A DNA stretch of 64,000 nucleotides from Euborellia annulipes (Eukaryota > Arthropoda > Insecta > Dermaptera > Anisolabididae). Numbering within the stretch: position 1 is the first letter of the stretch; each line of letters opens with the position of its first letter. Below are positions 10,985 to 20,217 of the stretch, piece after piece. The stretch is taken from positions 1 to 64,000 of the forward strand of contig JAKCPI010005211.1 of assembly GCA_023213315.1 (NCBI GenBank), written 5' to 3'. Under the pieces are notes generated by a model. That model was not told the origin of the DNA. It was given only the letters and a program-made list of their open reading frames with translations, and did no database searches. The position numbers were made by a program, and so were the translations under genes.

Positions 10985-11782
10985 TAAGGTCCCCTGAGTC
11001 CATTTAAGTAGTTTTTGGAATGATGTCTGTGTGTCTGTGTGTATGTCTGTGGTATTTTGACACATAAACTAGATGTAAAGGTCAAGAACTAAAAGTTTGG
11101 TAAACATCGGAATTAGGGGGCGCTCTAGAAGGAGGGAATATTTTTTTCTTAATAACCTATAATTTTTTTGTATATTCAGAAACTAGATTTCTCCCGAGTA
11201 AAATGATATATAATATTTGTATCCTAATTTGCATGATTAAATGATATTTAAAAAAATTATAATAATAAATTTGTTTTTGTGAATGGTGATTAACTAAAAT
11301 ATTTTCGAACATATTAATAGTTAATTAATTAATAGGGGGGAGGAGTAACTTATTTTCTTTAAATGGTAAAAATAAATTTGTAAAAAATTTTCAAGTAAAT
11401 TCCTCCCCTACCCCCTCCAAAAATCGCGATAAAGAGATGGTCCGGGGCGGTCAAAACTGTCGTTGTCCACAACAAAAGATCAGAGTGAGTTGACGAGTCA
11501 ATCTGTTAGATTGATGCGTGGGTCAAAACTGTCGCTGCTCACTAACGAAAAGATCAGTCGTGAGTTTGGACATCCAATTGTTAGATTGATGGTGGGGTCA
11601 AAATGGCGGTGTCCCCACTAACGAAAAGATCGGTTCTGAGTTTGGACCGGGTAAATTGTTAGATTGATCGTGGGTAAAATGGGGTTCCCACTAACTAAAG
11701 ATAAATCGTGGTTTGGAACGGTAAAACATTTATTGTGTATAGTATTGGGAGAAGCCCGCTGAAAGAGGGCAACGCAGCTAGT
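10985..11782 (+). mobile_element. Helitron-like element, 3' end at 11,782
   Basis: The right end has a short hairpin GCCC...GGGC, then AACGCAGCTAGT. The left limit is uncertain; the phrase GTCTGTGTGTCTGTGTG near 11,023 resembles the 5' region of the element at 1,522. The interior includes the 75-bp array. No protein is encoded. Confidence 0.4.
11440..11725 (+). repeat. Minisatellite, unit about 75 bp, four copies
   Basis: Units start near 11,449, 11,521, 11,596 and 11,673 with GGTCAAAACTGT or variants. They contain CACTAACGAAAAGATC and GTTAGATTGATGG-like phrases. The last unit is shortened. Array-bearing interiors are common in non-autonomous Helitrons. Confidence 0.75.
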
Positions 11783-11998
11783 CGGTTTTCACTAATTTGT
11801 TCCTTTGAGAGACTATATTTTGAATTTTATTAATATCTTATAAAAAAATTTAATCTAGAGTTTAGTTACAATCCCTTGGATTAGGTTTTATACAGGATGT
11901 CATAAATGAATTGATTATCCTCTCACTTAAAAAAAAAAAAAAAATGGAAGTATATCTCTAACTAAAAAGATCCAGGAAATCGAAATTTGCCTGACTAG

Positions 11999-12029
11999 GT
12001 GCCCACTGAAGACGGGCGACGCAGCTAGT
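11999..12029 (+). mobile_element. Helitron-like 3' terminus
   Basis: Hairpin GCCC...GGGC, followed by GACGCAGCTAGT. It is almost identical to the terminus at 11,770-11,782 (GGGCAACGCAGCTAGT), so the two belong to one family. The body upstream is degraded. Confidence 0.5.
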
Positions 12030-12457
12030 GCAAGAATATTCCTATGCTTTGGGGAGAATTAGAGACTATACTCATATTTGTAAGCCATATGCTAAGATAA
12101 GCTATGTCTACCCATTAACCCATTCAACAAACTTGTCTTGACTTGCATACTGAACCAAAAGTTGCAAGTAGAGAGAACCAAATCAACTGCTTTTATTATA
12201 AGTTTAAATAATATCAAATTATTAAATGAATAAAATAAATGCACTTATCGCCTAGAAACCAACTTCGGACCACCTCAATATATAAATATTTTGTTATATT
12301 TCCACATCGCTTTACTTATTTGAATACATTTTTATAAAATCACAATTACTTTTATACCTATTATATAATAAATTATAATTTTTTGTCGAGGCATTTATAT
12401 TTCTAATATTTAAAATAATAAACCAAGTATTAATGAACGAGGAGAAATGAAATTTAC

Positions 12458-12605
12458 CTCAAATGGCGTTCAAGTTTAGAAGAAACGCTAATTTTTTACA
12501 GGAGCCCAGGTGAGGCACGTCCGACCCACGCGACGCCATGTTCCAAATGAGGGATGAGATTTTTAACACGGAAGGTGCTTCACTTATCACAGCTCCCTCT
12601 CTACT
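12458..12605 (-). other. Candidate first exon with short open frame
   Basis: Downstream of the promoter at 12,603-12,712, an ATGGCG in good context (AACATGGCG) lies 66 nt after the predicted start. It opens a 26-codon frame beginning MASRGSDVPHLGSC. The frame stops at TGA directly before a splice-donor-like GAGGTAAAT at 12,457. Either the exon is untranslated with an upstream open frame, or an earlier, weaker donor (CCTGTAAAA) is used and the protein continues in another exon. Product unknown. On the other strand an acceptor-like TTTTTTACAG is also present, so strand assignment rests on the promoter. Confidence 0.4.
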
Positions 12606-12712
12606 GAACTCTCTTTGATCTTCCTATTTAATATAAAGCAAATTTTTCAATTGAAAAAGCATGTAGACTCGAATTCCAGCTCCCATACACCTATGAGGTT
12701 GACAGCGATTGG
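12603..12712 (-). promoter_or_regulatory. Candidate RNA polymerase II core promoter
   Basis: Reading the minus strand: a CCAAT box (GGCCAATCGC, 12,708-12,712) in a GC-rich patch, a TATA-like TATATTAAATA whose first T is at 12,635, and an initiator TTCAGT whose A (+1) is at 12,605. The 30-nt spacing from TATA to initiator is canonical, and TCAGT is the arthropod initiator consensus. At +28 the sequence GCACC matches four of five positions of the DPE consensus. The parts agree in order and spacing, but transcription is inferred. Confidence 0.5.
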
Positions 12713-13667
12713 CCAGCGCCTCCGAGAGAGGGAAGAGGGGGATGGGGACCCAAGCCTGTACTAATAGATAATTGGCAACGATCCAAATTATTTCAATTAG
12801 AAAGAATATAAATTATTAGAAAATAATTATCTCTTGAAAATTACCCCTCAAAGTAACCACAACGAGTCAGATCTGACACCAAAGACTAAAGAGAGAGAGA
12901 GAGATTATGAAATTAAGTTCAATCTACAAGAGTAAAACTTAATTTTTTTATTTTTCATAAAAATTAAACGCAAAATCTTGCCCAGGGTCGAAAACAAATC
13001 AATATTCAAAAATAATAAAAAATGTATAATTGTATATAATTTATATTGAGGATAATAATGGAATTTTTCACGTTTTTTCCTGTTTCTTTAAAAATTCCTG
13101 TTTTTTTTGCAATGATATTAAATTATAGCCAACAAATGAATAAATTGATCTGATGTTACGACACCTAAATTTTTTTTATATAAAAATATATAGATTAATA
13201 TTTTTTAGAGTGTAAATTCTGGCCAAAAACACTCCTTTGAGAATATATCAATATCAATTGGATTGCATAAATATTTGACATCAGGAAGAGTTTTTTTTTT
13301 TTTTATCATTCACTCGCTGACAATAAATGTATCATTGATTTCAAGGTTAAACAATTTAATATTTATTAGTAAAGAGGGTATTTAGACTATAATGAATAGA
13401 TAGATAATAGAAATAAGAAGAGAAAGAAAGTGTATTGTATTTTAGGACAAAACAAATTTGCGCAAGATTTTGCCTACCTACAAGGATACTTGGCAGTTTC
13501 GAATTCCTACTTTCGACACCTCTTGCTAACATATGAGGGATTTTAGAGGTATCATCTGAATCTAAAATCCTTTTCCCTGAAAATTTTACAATACAAATTT
13601 GTTGACTTTAAGCTGTAAAAGTTGTTTTCTTTTGTCACTCTTCCTCATCAACTGTGAAGGGCCTACT
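12713..13667. other. AT-rich stretch with a (GA)n run
   Basis: A GA microsatellite lies at about 12,888-12,904. No exon or repeat end can be supported in the rest. Confidence 0.4.
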
Positions 13668-13795
13668 CAGTGCCGGATTAAGCAAGATGGCAGTCGAAAT
13701 TTTGGGACCCTAACAGCTAATAATTTTACCAATATGATTTTATTACAGTTTTAAGGCCCGCCCCCTCCCCCCTCCCGAAATTTTCAAAAATTAGA
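13668..13795 (+). mobile_element. hAT-like terminal fragment
   Basis: Begins CAGTGCCGGATTAAGC, a typical hAT-type terminal sequence, followed by a C-rich run (GCCCGCCCCCTCCCCCC). No partner end is seen before the hairpin at 13.8 kb. Confidence 0.4.
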
Positions 13796-13815
13796 AGAGA
13801 AGTTGCATTTGATGT

Positions 13816-14028
13816 TATGGAATGGAAAAGAATAAGTACAGATGCAGCAAATGAAGAGAGCCTTTGGATGCCAAATGCCGAAAAGGAGACGTTTCGGACA
13901 AAATGGGTGGACAAATAAACCAAACAGATGGACAAATAAATTTTGTCCGAAACGTCTCCTTTTCGGCATTTGGCATCCAAAGGCTCTCTTCATTTGCTGC
14001 ACCTGTACTTATTCTTTTCCATTCCATA
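13816..14028. mobile_element. Penelope-type terminal hairpin, 89-bp arms
   Basis: Left arm 13,816-13,904 and right arm about 13,940-14,028 are near-perfect inverted copies (AATGGAAAAGAATAAGTACA ... TGTACTTATTCTTTTCCATT). Each arm contains GTCCGAAACGTCTCC reading outward from the loop. On the plus strand GGACAAATAAATTTTGTCC forms a stem II next to GAAACGTC, but the CTGANGA box is lost (AACAGAT instead). It belongs to the hammerhead-bearing group but is decayed. Apparent open frames on both strands mirror each other because the arms are complementary. Confidence 0.65.
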
Positions 14029-14059
14029 TTTATTATTTGAATAATTAAATGTGAATTTA

Positions 14060-14125
14060 TATGGATGGTAGGTTAATCGTCCGTTGGCTCCTGTGAATCG
14101 AACCCTGGATCTCCAACCTATCCGA
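14060..14125 (-). repeat. tRNA-like SINE fragment
   Basis: The minus strand reads GGAGATCCAGGGTTCGATTC, a B-box in the same context as group S3 (31.04 and 40.37 kb). The A-box half and the tail are not clear. Confidence 0.35.
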
Positions 14126-14174
14126 CTGCTTTTCACTTTCAACAAAAACTCACTTTCCACAATTTAATTAATCT

Positions 14175-14793
14175 AAAAATCTGGTGTAACTGGCAGCACA
14201 GCACAAATTATTTATGTCGACATATAAATAGTTTCCGCCGAAGGACATATAGACTTTTATTCCACTATATAATTAGACTTTTAACGATACTATTATTTAA
14301 AGTCGATATATCGTATATATCGAGGCCCAGGCACATTTATTTATACTATTTATCCAAATGATTTAAATATATTCACTGCCCAAATTTTAAAGAGCATCTA
14401 AAAAATAATTGATTTATAAATTTTAATCAAAATCGTTAGAGCAAATTTTGAGAAAAAGCACATCAATAAAGATACTAGTACTTTTTGGAGGATTTTGTTC
14501 AAAAGCTTCATGTTAGGTCCCATGGGGGTCACGAACTTAAATATGAAATTTCAACCTCCTGGCTCTTTTCCTTCTTGAGATATTTGGTTCACAGACACAG
14601 CAAACAGACACACTGACACACAAACGTACCATTTTGCGGGACCCACTTTTTTGGATTTAGGGGTTCTCAAAACATGTAGGCCTATGTATTTCCTTCAAAA
14701 TCCAAACATCGAATTTTTGACATGAAACCAATACTTTTTCTGGCTAGTCTATATAGATCTATTTACATATATAAGTAAGAGAGAGTAAAAACA
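14175..14793 (+). mobile_element. Family A repeat with damaged 5' part
   Basis: The first half of the 5' palindrome (AATCTGGTGTAACTGGCAGC) passes directly to GTCGACATATAAATAG. A stretch with unrelated ATAT-rich sequence follows. The family resumes at TTTTAAAGAGCATCTAAAAA and runs to AAGTAAGAGAGAGTAAAAAC. Confidence 0.75.
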
Positions 14794-15613
14794 GATTTGC
14801 AAATTTAAAACCTTTACAACTTAAAATACAATATATAGGCTGGAGATCCCGGGTTTGATTTCAAGCAAATTTGACCCATCATGAATATAAATCTCACATT
14901 TAATTAGTTCAAATTTAAAATCTGACTTGTAAATATCTCTTTTAATATATACAGTCTATCACAAAATTTTCAATATTAATTTTTTTTTTTTTTTTTTTTT
15001 AATTATTTCAACATTTATCTAATCTATTTGTACTAAAACTCAAACAAAAAGGAAGGAGATATTTTATTATAATTTATTCATAAAATTTTTTTTAATTGTC
15101 AAGGTCTCATGATTTATTTTATTAAATATAATCTAATAAAACGTTCTCTATAATTTTCTATCTGAATTGTGAGATATGCTTTGGTGGTTAATTTATATTT
15201 TATTATAATTGCGAAATCAAAATAGGCTATATTTTTTTTAACTTATTAAGGGTGTCTTTGACTTTATTCTCTTTGTTTAGAATTTAAGTGTCTTGGGCCA
15301 AGGTTACAAAAACAGAACTGAAATGAAATCGCTAGCGTAACCAAAGAAGGGAGAGGAAGGGGGGGGCATTTCCTAAGATTTTCGATTTTTTTGTACTATA
15401 TAATCTTACTCAATGTCTGTTATTAAATAAAATGAATTTGTATTAAATTTAATTCGTATATAGAAAGAGGAAAAAACATTTTTTGACATTAATTTAAGCA
15501 GAAATGTGGAGACAAAGAAAAAAAAATCTCATCCAGGAGAGTTAGGAGGGCTTGTTATACAAGATAATAGGGGTACTATCGAAAAAAGTAAAGTTTTAAG
15601 AAATGGCTATAAG
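14794..15613. other. AT-rich stretch; small tRNA-like phrase and a G run
   Basis: Near 14,838-14,870 the phrase GGCTGGAGATCCCGGGTTTG resembles the S3 SINE head. A T-run lies at about 14,979-15,000 and a G-run at about 15,359-15,366. No gene seen. Confidence 0.35.
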
Positions 15614-16277
15614 AAAAAAAATCTGGTGTGACTGGTCGCACAGCACACAAATATCTCTCATCATCGGTAATCGAAAGTTGTGTTCTGTCCTTGCACACCA
15701 GATTTTTTTGTGTCGACATATTTAGTTTTCGATAGTACGGTACATTCTATTTTCACGATGTAAAATGTATAAGTATGGGAAAATATTTAAATTTCGTTAC
15801 TATGGCAACCATTTCTCCTATCTTTCCTATGAAAAACAAGAGTAAAGTGGTCTTCATAAGATTTCAATGGCCAAATGAGAATATACATTTTAAAGAGTAT
15901 CTAAAAATAATTGATTTATGAATTTTAATCAAAATAGTTGGAGCAAATTTTGAGAAAATCGAAAAAAAACTGAAAAAGTACATTAGTAAAGTACTAGTAC
16001 TCTTTAGCCGATTTTGTTCAAAAACTTCGTGTCACGTCCCATGGGGGTCTCTAATTTAAATATAAAATTTCAACTTCCTAGGTCTTTTCGTTCTTGAAAT
16101 ATTTTGTTCACAGACACATACACACACATGCAGACAGACAATGTCGCGAAAGCCACTTTTTTAATTTCAGGGAACTTCAAAACGGGTATATCCATCAAAA
16201 TCTCGATATCGAATTTTTGACATGAATCCGATACCCTCTCTCTATATATTAACATATATAAGTAAGAAAAAGTAAAA
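15614..16277 (+). mobile_element. Family A repeat, near full length
   Basis: Intact 5' palindrome (AATCTGGTGTGACTGGTCGC ... GCACACCAGATTTTTTTGTG), all body blocks in order, a CATACACACACATGCAGACA run, and the 3' palindrome ending AAGTAAGAAAAAGTAAAAAT. A useful reference copy for the family. Confidence 0.9.
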
Positions 16278-16502
16278 ATTCTCAAAGTCTATTGGGATCT
16301 TTAGCATTTCAATACGCTACCTGGTGGCTTAAATTGAACTAGCGATTGTAGGATAAACCTTCATACGTTTAACGTGATATAAGGGACAAGAACATTTAAA
16401 CATCTGATATAATTGTATTATTTAAAAAAAGTTATAACCCACGAGTAAACATTATTGTTAGATTAATAAATAATACATACATACACTAATATATTCACAA
16501 AT

Positions 16503-16625
16503 ATGAAATTTTCTCCTTATAAAAATAAAAACAATGTGTATCTACTTTGTGTTTATGGGTGTAAAAGTCATGCATCTAAGCATGAAACAGTTCGATTTCA
16601 TTCTTTTCCAAAAAAGACAGTATAG
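16503..16625 (+). CDS. THAP-type zinc finger, N-terminal segment
   Basis: A 40-codon frame from ATG to TAG. Residues 16-20 are C-V-Y-G-C, giving the first two zinc ligands in the spacing usual for THAP domains (C-x2-4-C). Residues 30-37 read VRFHSFPK, matching the conserved aromatic-H-x-FP segment that follows. THAP domains are C2CH DNA-binding modules of about 80-90 residues, common in P-element-derived proteins and transcription regulators. Only the first half is here; the Trp and the final Cys/His pair are absent. The frame ends at ACAGTATAG, where GTATAG could be a splice donor, so this may be a first exon. A transposon relic is equally possible. Beside it on the other strand lie YqaJ/SWIM-like fragments. 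The match to the family is clear to me; whether it is expressed is not. Confidence 0.6.
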   Translation: MKFSPYKNKNNVYLLCVYGCKSHASKHETVRFHSFPKKTV

Positions 16626-16686
16626 TGAAAATTATAAATAATTTTATTGTAGAAGAATCAATCTATCAGATTTAGAAGCCTTCTTT

Positions 16687-16870
16687 TTAATTTTTGCCTC
16701 TATCTTTTGCTTGTTTTTCTCCAAAACAATTGTGCTCGAGCAAAGGCCTCTCATATCGTATTTTTTTAAGAGCTGATTTATGTGGTGCACTCCAAACACA
16801 TTTTTTGTCTGTACACGTGATATTTTTTAAATCTTCTAAATTATTTTTGTAAGTACAAAAAAAAATTATT
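16687..16870 (-). pseudogene. YqaJ/SWIM-type element, downstream fragment
   Basis: The minus-strand frame contains NITCTDKKCVWSAPHKSALK, then YERPLLEHNCF, and ends at TAA. The pattern CT-x3-C-x-W-x-x-P followed by a basic stretch is what I associate with the segment after the SWIM zinc finger in invertebrate YqaJ-exonuclease-type mobile-element proteins; this is from memory of the family. A second frame with TIVLEKNKQKIEAK overlaps the end, suggesting a frameshift. An acceptor-like AATTTAG precedes it. It is probably a decayed copy. Confidence 0.4.
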
Positions 16871-16979
16871 AATTTTATATTTAATTACCGGTATTAATTT
16901 TTTAGTTAATTTATCATTTATTTATCTTGTATTTATTATTACAATAAAATATTTCAAACACTTTTTGGCTAACATCATA

Positions 16980-17102
16980 TCAGATATCATAAATAGCGGT
17001 TACAGAATAAAAAGTACAGCCCCAAATGTGCTTGCAGGTACTTCCTAATCCAGCCTTATACGAGCATCCATCCCAATTGTTATTATTATAAAATTTGATC
17101 AT
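16980..17102 (-). pseudogene. SWIM-type zinc-finger fragment
   Basis: A 40-codon minus-strand frame with GCSYKAGLGSTCKHIWG. SWIM fingers have C-x-C-x(n)-C-x-H; here the second Cys is replaced by Tyr (C-S-Y), while C-K-H is kept, so one zinc ligand is missing. It lies upstream, in reading order, of the fragment at 16,687-16,870, the order expected for YqaJ/SWIM-type proteins, with an AT-rich gap that could be an intron. A further open minus-strand stretch at about 17,100-17,215 (SFNDRQILAFFYKHKF) may be the preceding part. I read this as a broken mobile-element gene. Confidence 0.45.
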
Positions 17103-17215
17103 TTATTTCATGAAATTTTCTGGTAAACTTGTGTTTGTAAAAGAAAGCAAGAATTTGTCTGTCATTGAAACTGTCATTACTATTACTCACTTTAAAACAT
17201 GACAGGATCAATAAT

Positions 17216-18555
17216 ATTGTCTCCACAATAAAATTTCTATTAGTAAGTGTGGCAAAGAAAACCTACAAATTTCCTGTACCATCACCATTTTTTATTTTTA
17301 ATTAAACTTTTTGTCTCATAAAAAAGTACTTGCTATCAGCTCAGCCATTCAATCCTACAATTTAGTTCATTTTTCCAGTGAAACCCTCCCAAATCCCAAT
17401 ATGACGAAGGATTCTGTAGTTATTATTTTCTTAGCCTTACATAAGTTTCCATTGAATTTAGGAAAGGATAAACTTCTAAAGAGTAGAAAATAAATTATTT
17501 TCATGTCTGTTTTTTGTTAAGTGGTTTTATGTGTTATCTATCTTATTTGTAATACAGTTTATATTATTATCTGTAAATTGTATAAGAACTGGCTTTGGCC
17601 AACAGCTAGCAAAAAAAAAAAAAAAAAACTCGACCTTTCCTGACAACCTTAGAGTAACTATTTATGTGAATTTCCTGTTATTTTTTTTTTAAATATATTT
17701 ATTGTGTACTTTGTAAAAATATCTATCAAAATATATGGAAGTCCTAACATAAATTAAAAAAAAAAAAAAAAAAAAAAAACACCGAAAACTAAGTTTATTT
17801 TAAATCAAATCTAAAAACTACTGATTTATTTATTTATTTATTCAGCTTGATTTTATAATTTAATAATGTAAAATCATAAAATGGACGCTACCTATTATTT
17901 ATTATAGAAATAGGTTACACACCAAATCCTAATACTGTAGATATTTGTGTAGTGCTATCTCAAAATTTCATTTTATCTATATTATTATATCGCTTTATAT
18001 TAATATTTATTTTATAAATAAGAGATAATATATTCAAACAACACCAAAGTTTATAGATTTTTCTTTAGTTGAGAAAAAGAAGCGTGGAAGGAGGGGAAGG
18101 GGGGAGGGAATTTAGAATTTATTTAGATAGAATTCTCTAAGGCAGTGCCTCTTAGAGAAAGTACAAAAGTTTTACAAAATAGAGCGGACATGCTTGTCGC
18201 TACCATCTTTCATTTTCAATAGCAATCAATAGGAAAAACAAATGAAAAATAGAAAAAAAATCAAATATAAATAATAATAATTAAAACAAACAAAGGAAAA
18301 TATATAAAAGTATAATAATGAATAAAAAACATTGATTCGCAAGCTCAGGAGATACCGGAGATCGCCCCAGGGAGGACCATCTTACAGCACTATATTAATC
18401 AACGGTGCTCATAACGTAGTCAAATAGACATTTTCTAAATGTCCTCAACCAGGGAGGGAGAGTAGTGATCATCTACGAATAAATATAAACATTCAGTGTA
18501 GTAAGGATTATAAAAACATCTTTATAGAAGAAATCTTAGAAGGTATTGTAATAAT
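17216..18555. other. AT-rich stretch without a firm feature
   Basis: Several A-runs (near 17,611, 17,757), an ATTT repeat near 17,826 and a short G-rich patch near 18,095. A 60-codon open frame at 17,311-17,493 (+) lacks any domain and may be the antisense of more of the YqaJ-type relic. Confidence 0.35.
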
Positions 18556-18582
18556 AAAATTAATAGGGTAAGAGAAAGTAAA
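18556..18582 (+). repeat. Solitary family A 3' terminus
   Basis: Only the last bases of the family, AGGGTAAGAGAAAGTAAAAA, are present next to AT-rich sequence. Other solitary ends are at 9,150, 36,376 (minus) and 49,028 (minus). Confidence 0.55.
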
Positions 18583-18611
18583 AAACAAAGGCCAAGAATG
18601 GATGGTGACTG

Positions 18612-18797
18612 CAGTGGTGTCATTTCAACTTTTTCTTGGGGGGGGAGCAAGTTTTTTAATTAATTGTTTAATTTTATACAGTTTATAAAAGGGGGGGAAA
18701 TTACTTTAATTATTACTTAATTAATATTTTATTTAAGAATATAAAATTTTATAAAAATCAGAGCCCTTGGGGGGGGGGGGGGCAAATGACGCCACTG
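18612..18797. mobile_element. hAT-like MITE with G-runs
   Basis: Inverted ends CAGTGGTGTCATTT and AAATGACGCCACTG. The flanking octamers GGTGACTG and GTCGACTG match at 6 of 8 positions. Long G-runs sit just inside each end and the core is A/T-rich. No coding capacity. Confidence 0.65.
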
Positions 18798-18958
18798 GTC
18801 GACTGGCCTATAATATGATAGAGACAGCATATAATTATATGATCAAGTCAGCATCAACTTTTGGAAGCAGAAAAGCAAATTTATTTTTCATGGAGGAACC
18901 GAGTGGAATTAGAAATAAGAATCAGCCCATTAGCTAAATACGAAGGTAGGAGCAGGAA
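18798..18958. other. Short unassigned spacer
   Basis: Less AT-rich than its neighbours; no feature assigned. It could be the 3' untranslated region of the exon candidate that follows on the minus strand. Confidence 0.3.
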
Positions 18959-19027
18959 TTAAAGTAACTTCATGGGGTGCTGGTAGATGGCTACGGCCAC
19001 GAGGTCGGTTGGGTTTGAGGTGTGTGT
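18959..19027 (-). CDS. Candidate terminal coding exon, 22 codons
   Basis: The minus strand has a strong acceptor, a pyrimidine tract CTTCTTGTCTTCTCTTCTAG, followed by an open frame to TAA that reads THTSNPTDLVAVAIYQHPM plus three residues. The exon is GC-richer than its flanks and its composition is protein-like. I do not recognise the protein. The frame starts in phase 0. The frame at 20,011-20,217 on the same strand, about 1 kb upstream in reading order, has a donor-like CGGGTAATC in phase 0, so a join is possible but untested. Confidence 0.35.
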   Translation of the reverse strand, partial: THTSNPTDLVAVAIYQHPMKLL

Positions 19028-19039
19028 CTAGAAGAGAAG

Positions 19040-20010
19040 ACAAGAAGCACCTCGGGTAAATAAACGAGGATCCCGGTAGAAATTTCAAATAATAAAAATA
19101 ATAATTTTCATGGGGGTAACAACCATGCTCGCCCTATTCGATATTGTACAAAAATTTTTTTTAAATAAAAAAAAAATAATATTCATTCTGTAAATAATAA
19201 ATAATTTATTATCTCTTTTGTTGGACAAGATATTTATATGTTAAATGAGAAATTAATAATAATAAAATCCTTTCTATCGTATTTGCCAACACATCCATCT
19301 TTAATAACTGTAATTCAATATTAGACATTATAGCTGCAATTGCAAGTAGCTATTCATCAGCAATGAACACTATTTTTTCAAGACTTGACATAAATATTAA
19401 AAAAAAAGTAAAAGTTTTATTTATTATATTCTTATAGATGAGAATATTTAAACTTATATTTGAAATATACTTGGTATAGCTCGAGGCCAAAAGAGTGTTA
19501 GTTTTAGGGTATTTGGAGAATGAGCGCGGAGTTTGAAATTAGGCAAGACCAATTATTTTTTATTTATAATCCTTCCATTATACTGATTATTAAATAACAT
19601 CTATCTTTTTTCTAAAATAGCTAAAAAATTTTCTATGAAAAATAAGAAAGACTCAACATAAATTTAAAACCAAGTGTTGAAATATCATATTTTTCGAAAT
19701 ATATAATTATTCTATCATTTTAGAGAAAAAGTAGAAAACTTTGGGTTGGTGGTCTGTCTGTTCCGTCAGCGATCTCTCTCTCTCTCTCTCGCTCTTTTTT
19801 TTCCCTGGGATTTAAATTTCCTTAAGATTTGTGTTAAAATTAGAAAATAATAATATAATGATAGAGGAGAAGAAGAGATCAAAACTCGTGATTGTGTAAA
19901 ATTGGTTTGTGCATCCCAACAAACGGCCTTTAGATTAGCGCGACCGAAACGGTTTCGGTTTTGGTCTTAGAATCTTGGTATTAGTGACTTAGTGACTAGT
20001 CAGTCACTCA
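19040..20010. other. AT-rich stretch with one TTTCGG-like phrase
   Basis: A (TC)n run lies at about 19,772-19,790. The phrase CGACCGAAACGGTTTCGG near 19,941 relates to the hexamer element at 23.4 kb. No coding signal. Confidence 0.35.
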
Positions 20011-20217
20011 CTAGTGCACTGGCACACTAGTGCCTTCGTCACGGCTGATGGCCTTGTAGACGTTGTTTCGTTGGATTACCCGGCTACTCAACAACAACAA
20101 CAACGGCGCCGAAGCGTGACTGCCCCTCCAGGCACGGATTGTCCGAAACTCTAAAGACGAGCCGCAACGATTTTTTTTATCCTTTTGTGATTGGAAGATC
20201 CTATTAAACGAAAGCAA
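20011..20217 (-). CDS. Hypothetical open frame, possible exon
   Basis: A 68-codon frame in a patch clearly richer in G and C than its surroundings. It includes FRTIRAWRGSHASAP, a run of five Leu encoded by TTG repeats, and NNVYKAISRDEGTSVPVH before the stop. An acceptor-like GTTTAATAG precedes it. Two donor-like sites lie within or at its end: CGGGTAATC in phase 0, and CTAGTGAGT. No domain is recognised. A promoter or 5' exon is an alternative reading, and the palindrome-rich CACTAGTGCACTGG stretch at its end is unusual. Confidence 0.3.
   Translation of the reverse strand: MLSFNRIFQSQKDKKNRCGSSLEFRTIRAWRGSHASAPLLLLLSSRVIQRNNVYKAISRDEGTSVPVH

Noticed and set aside
13842..14048. Peptide frames near 13.7-14.05 kb on both strands
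   Set aside because: They are mirror images of the two hairpin arms; no frame extends outside the hairpin in a meaningful way.
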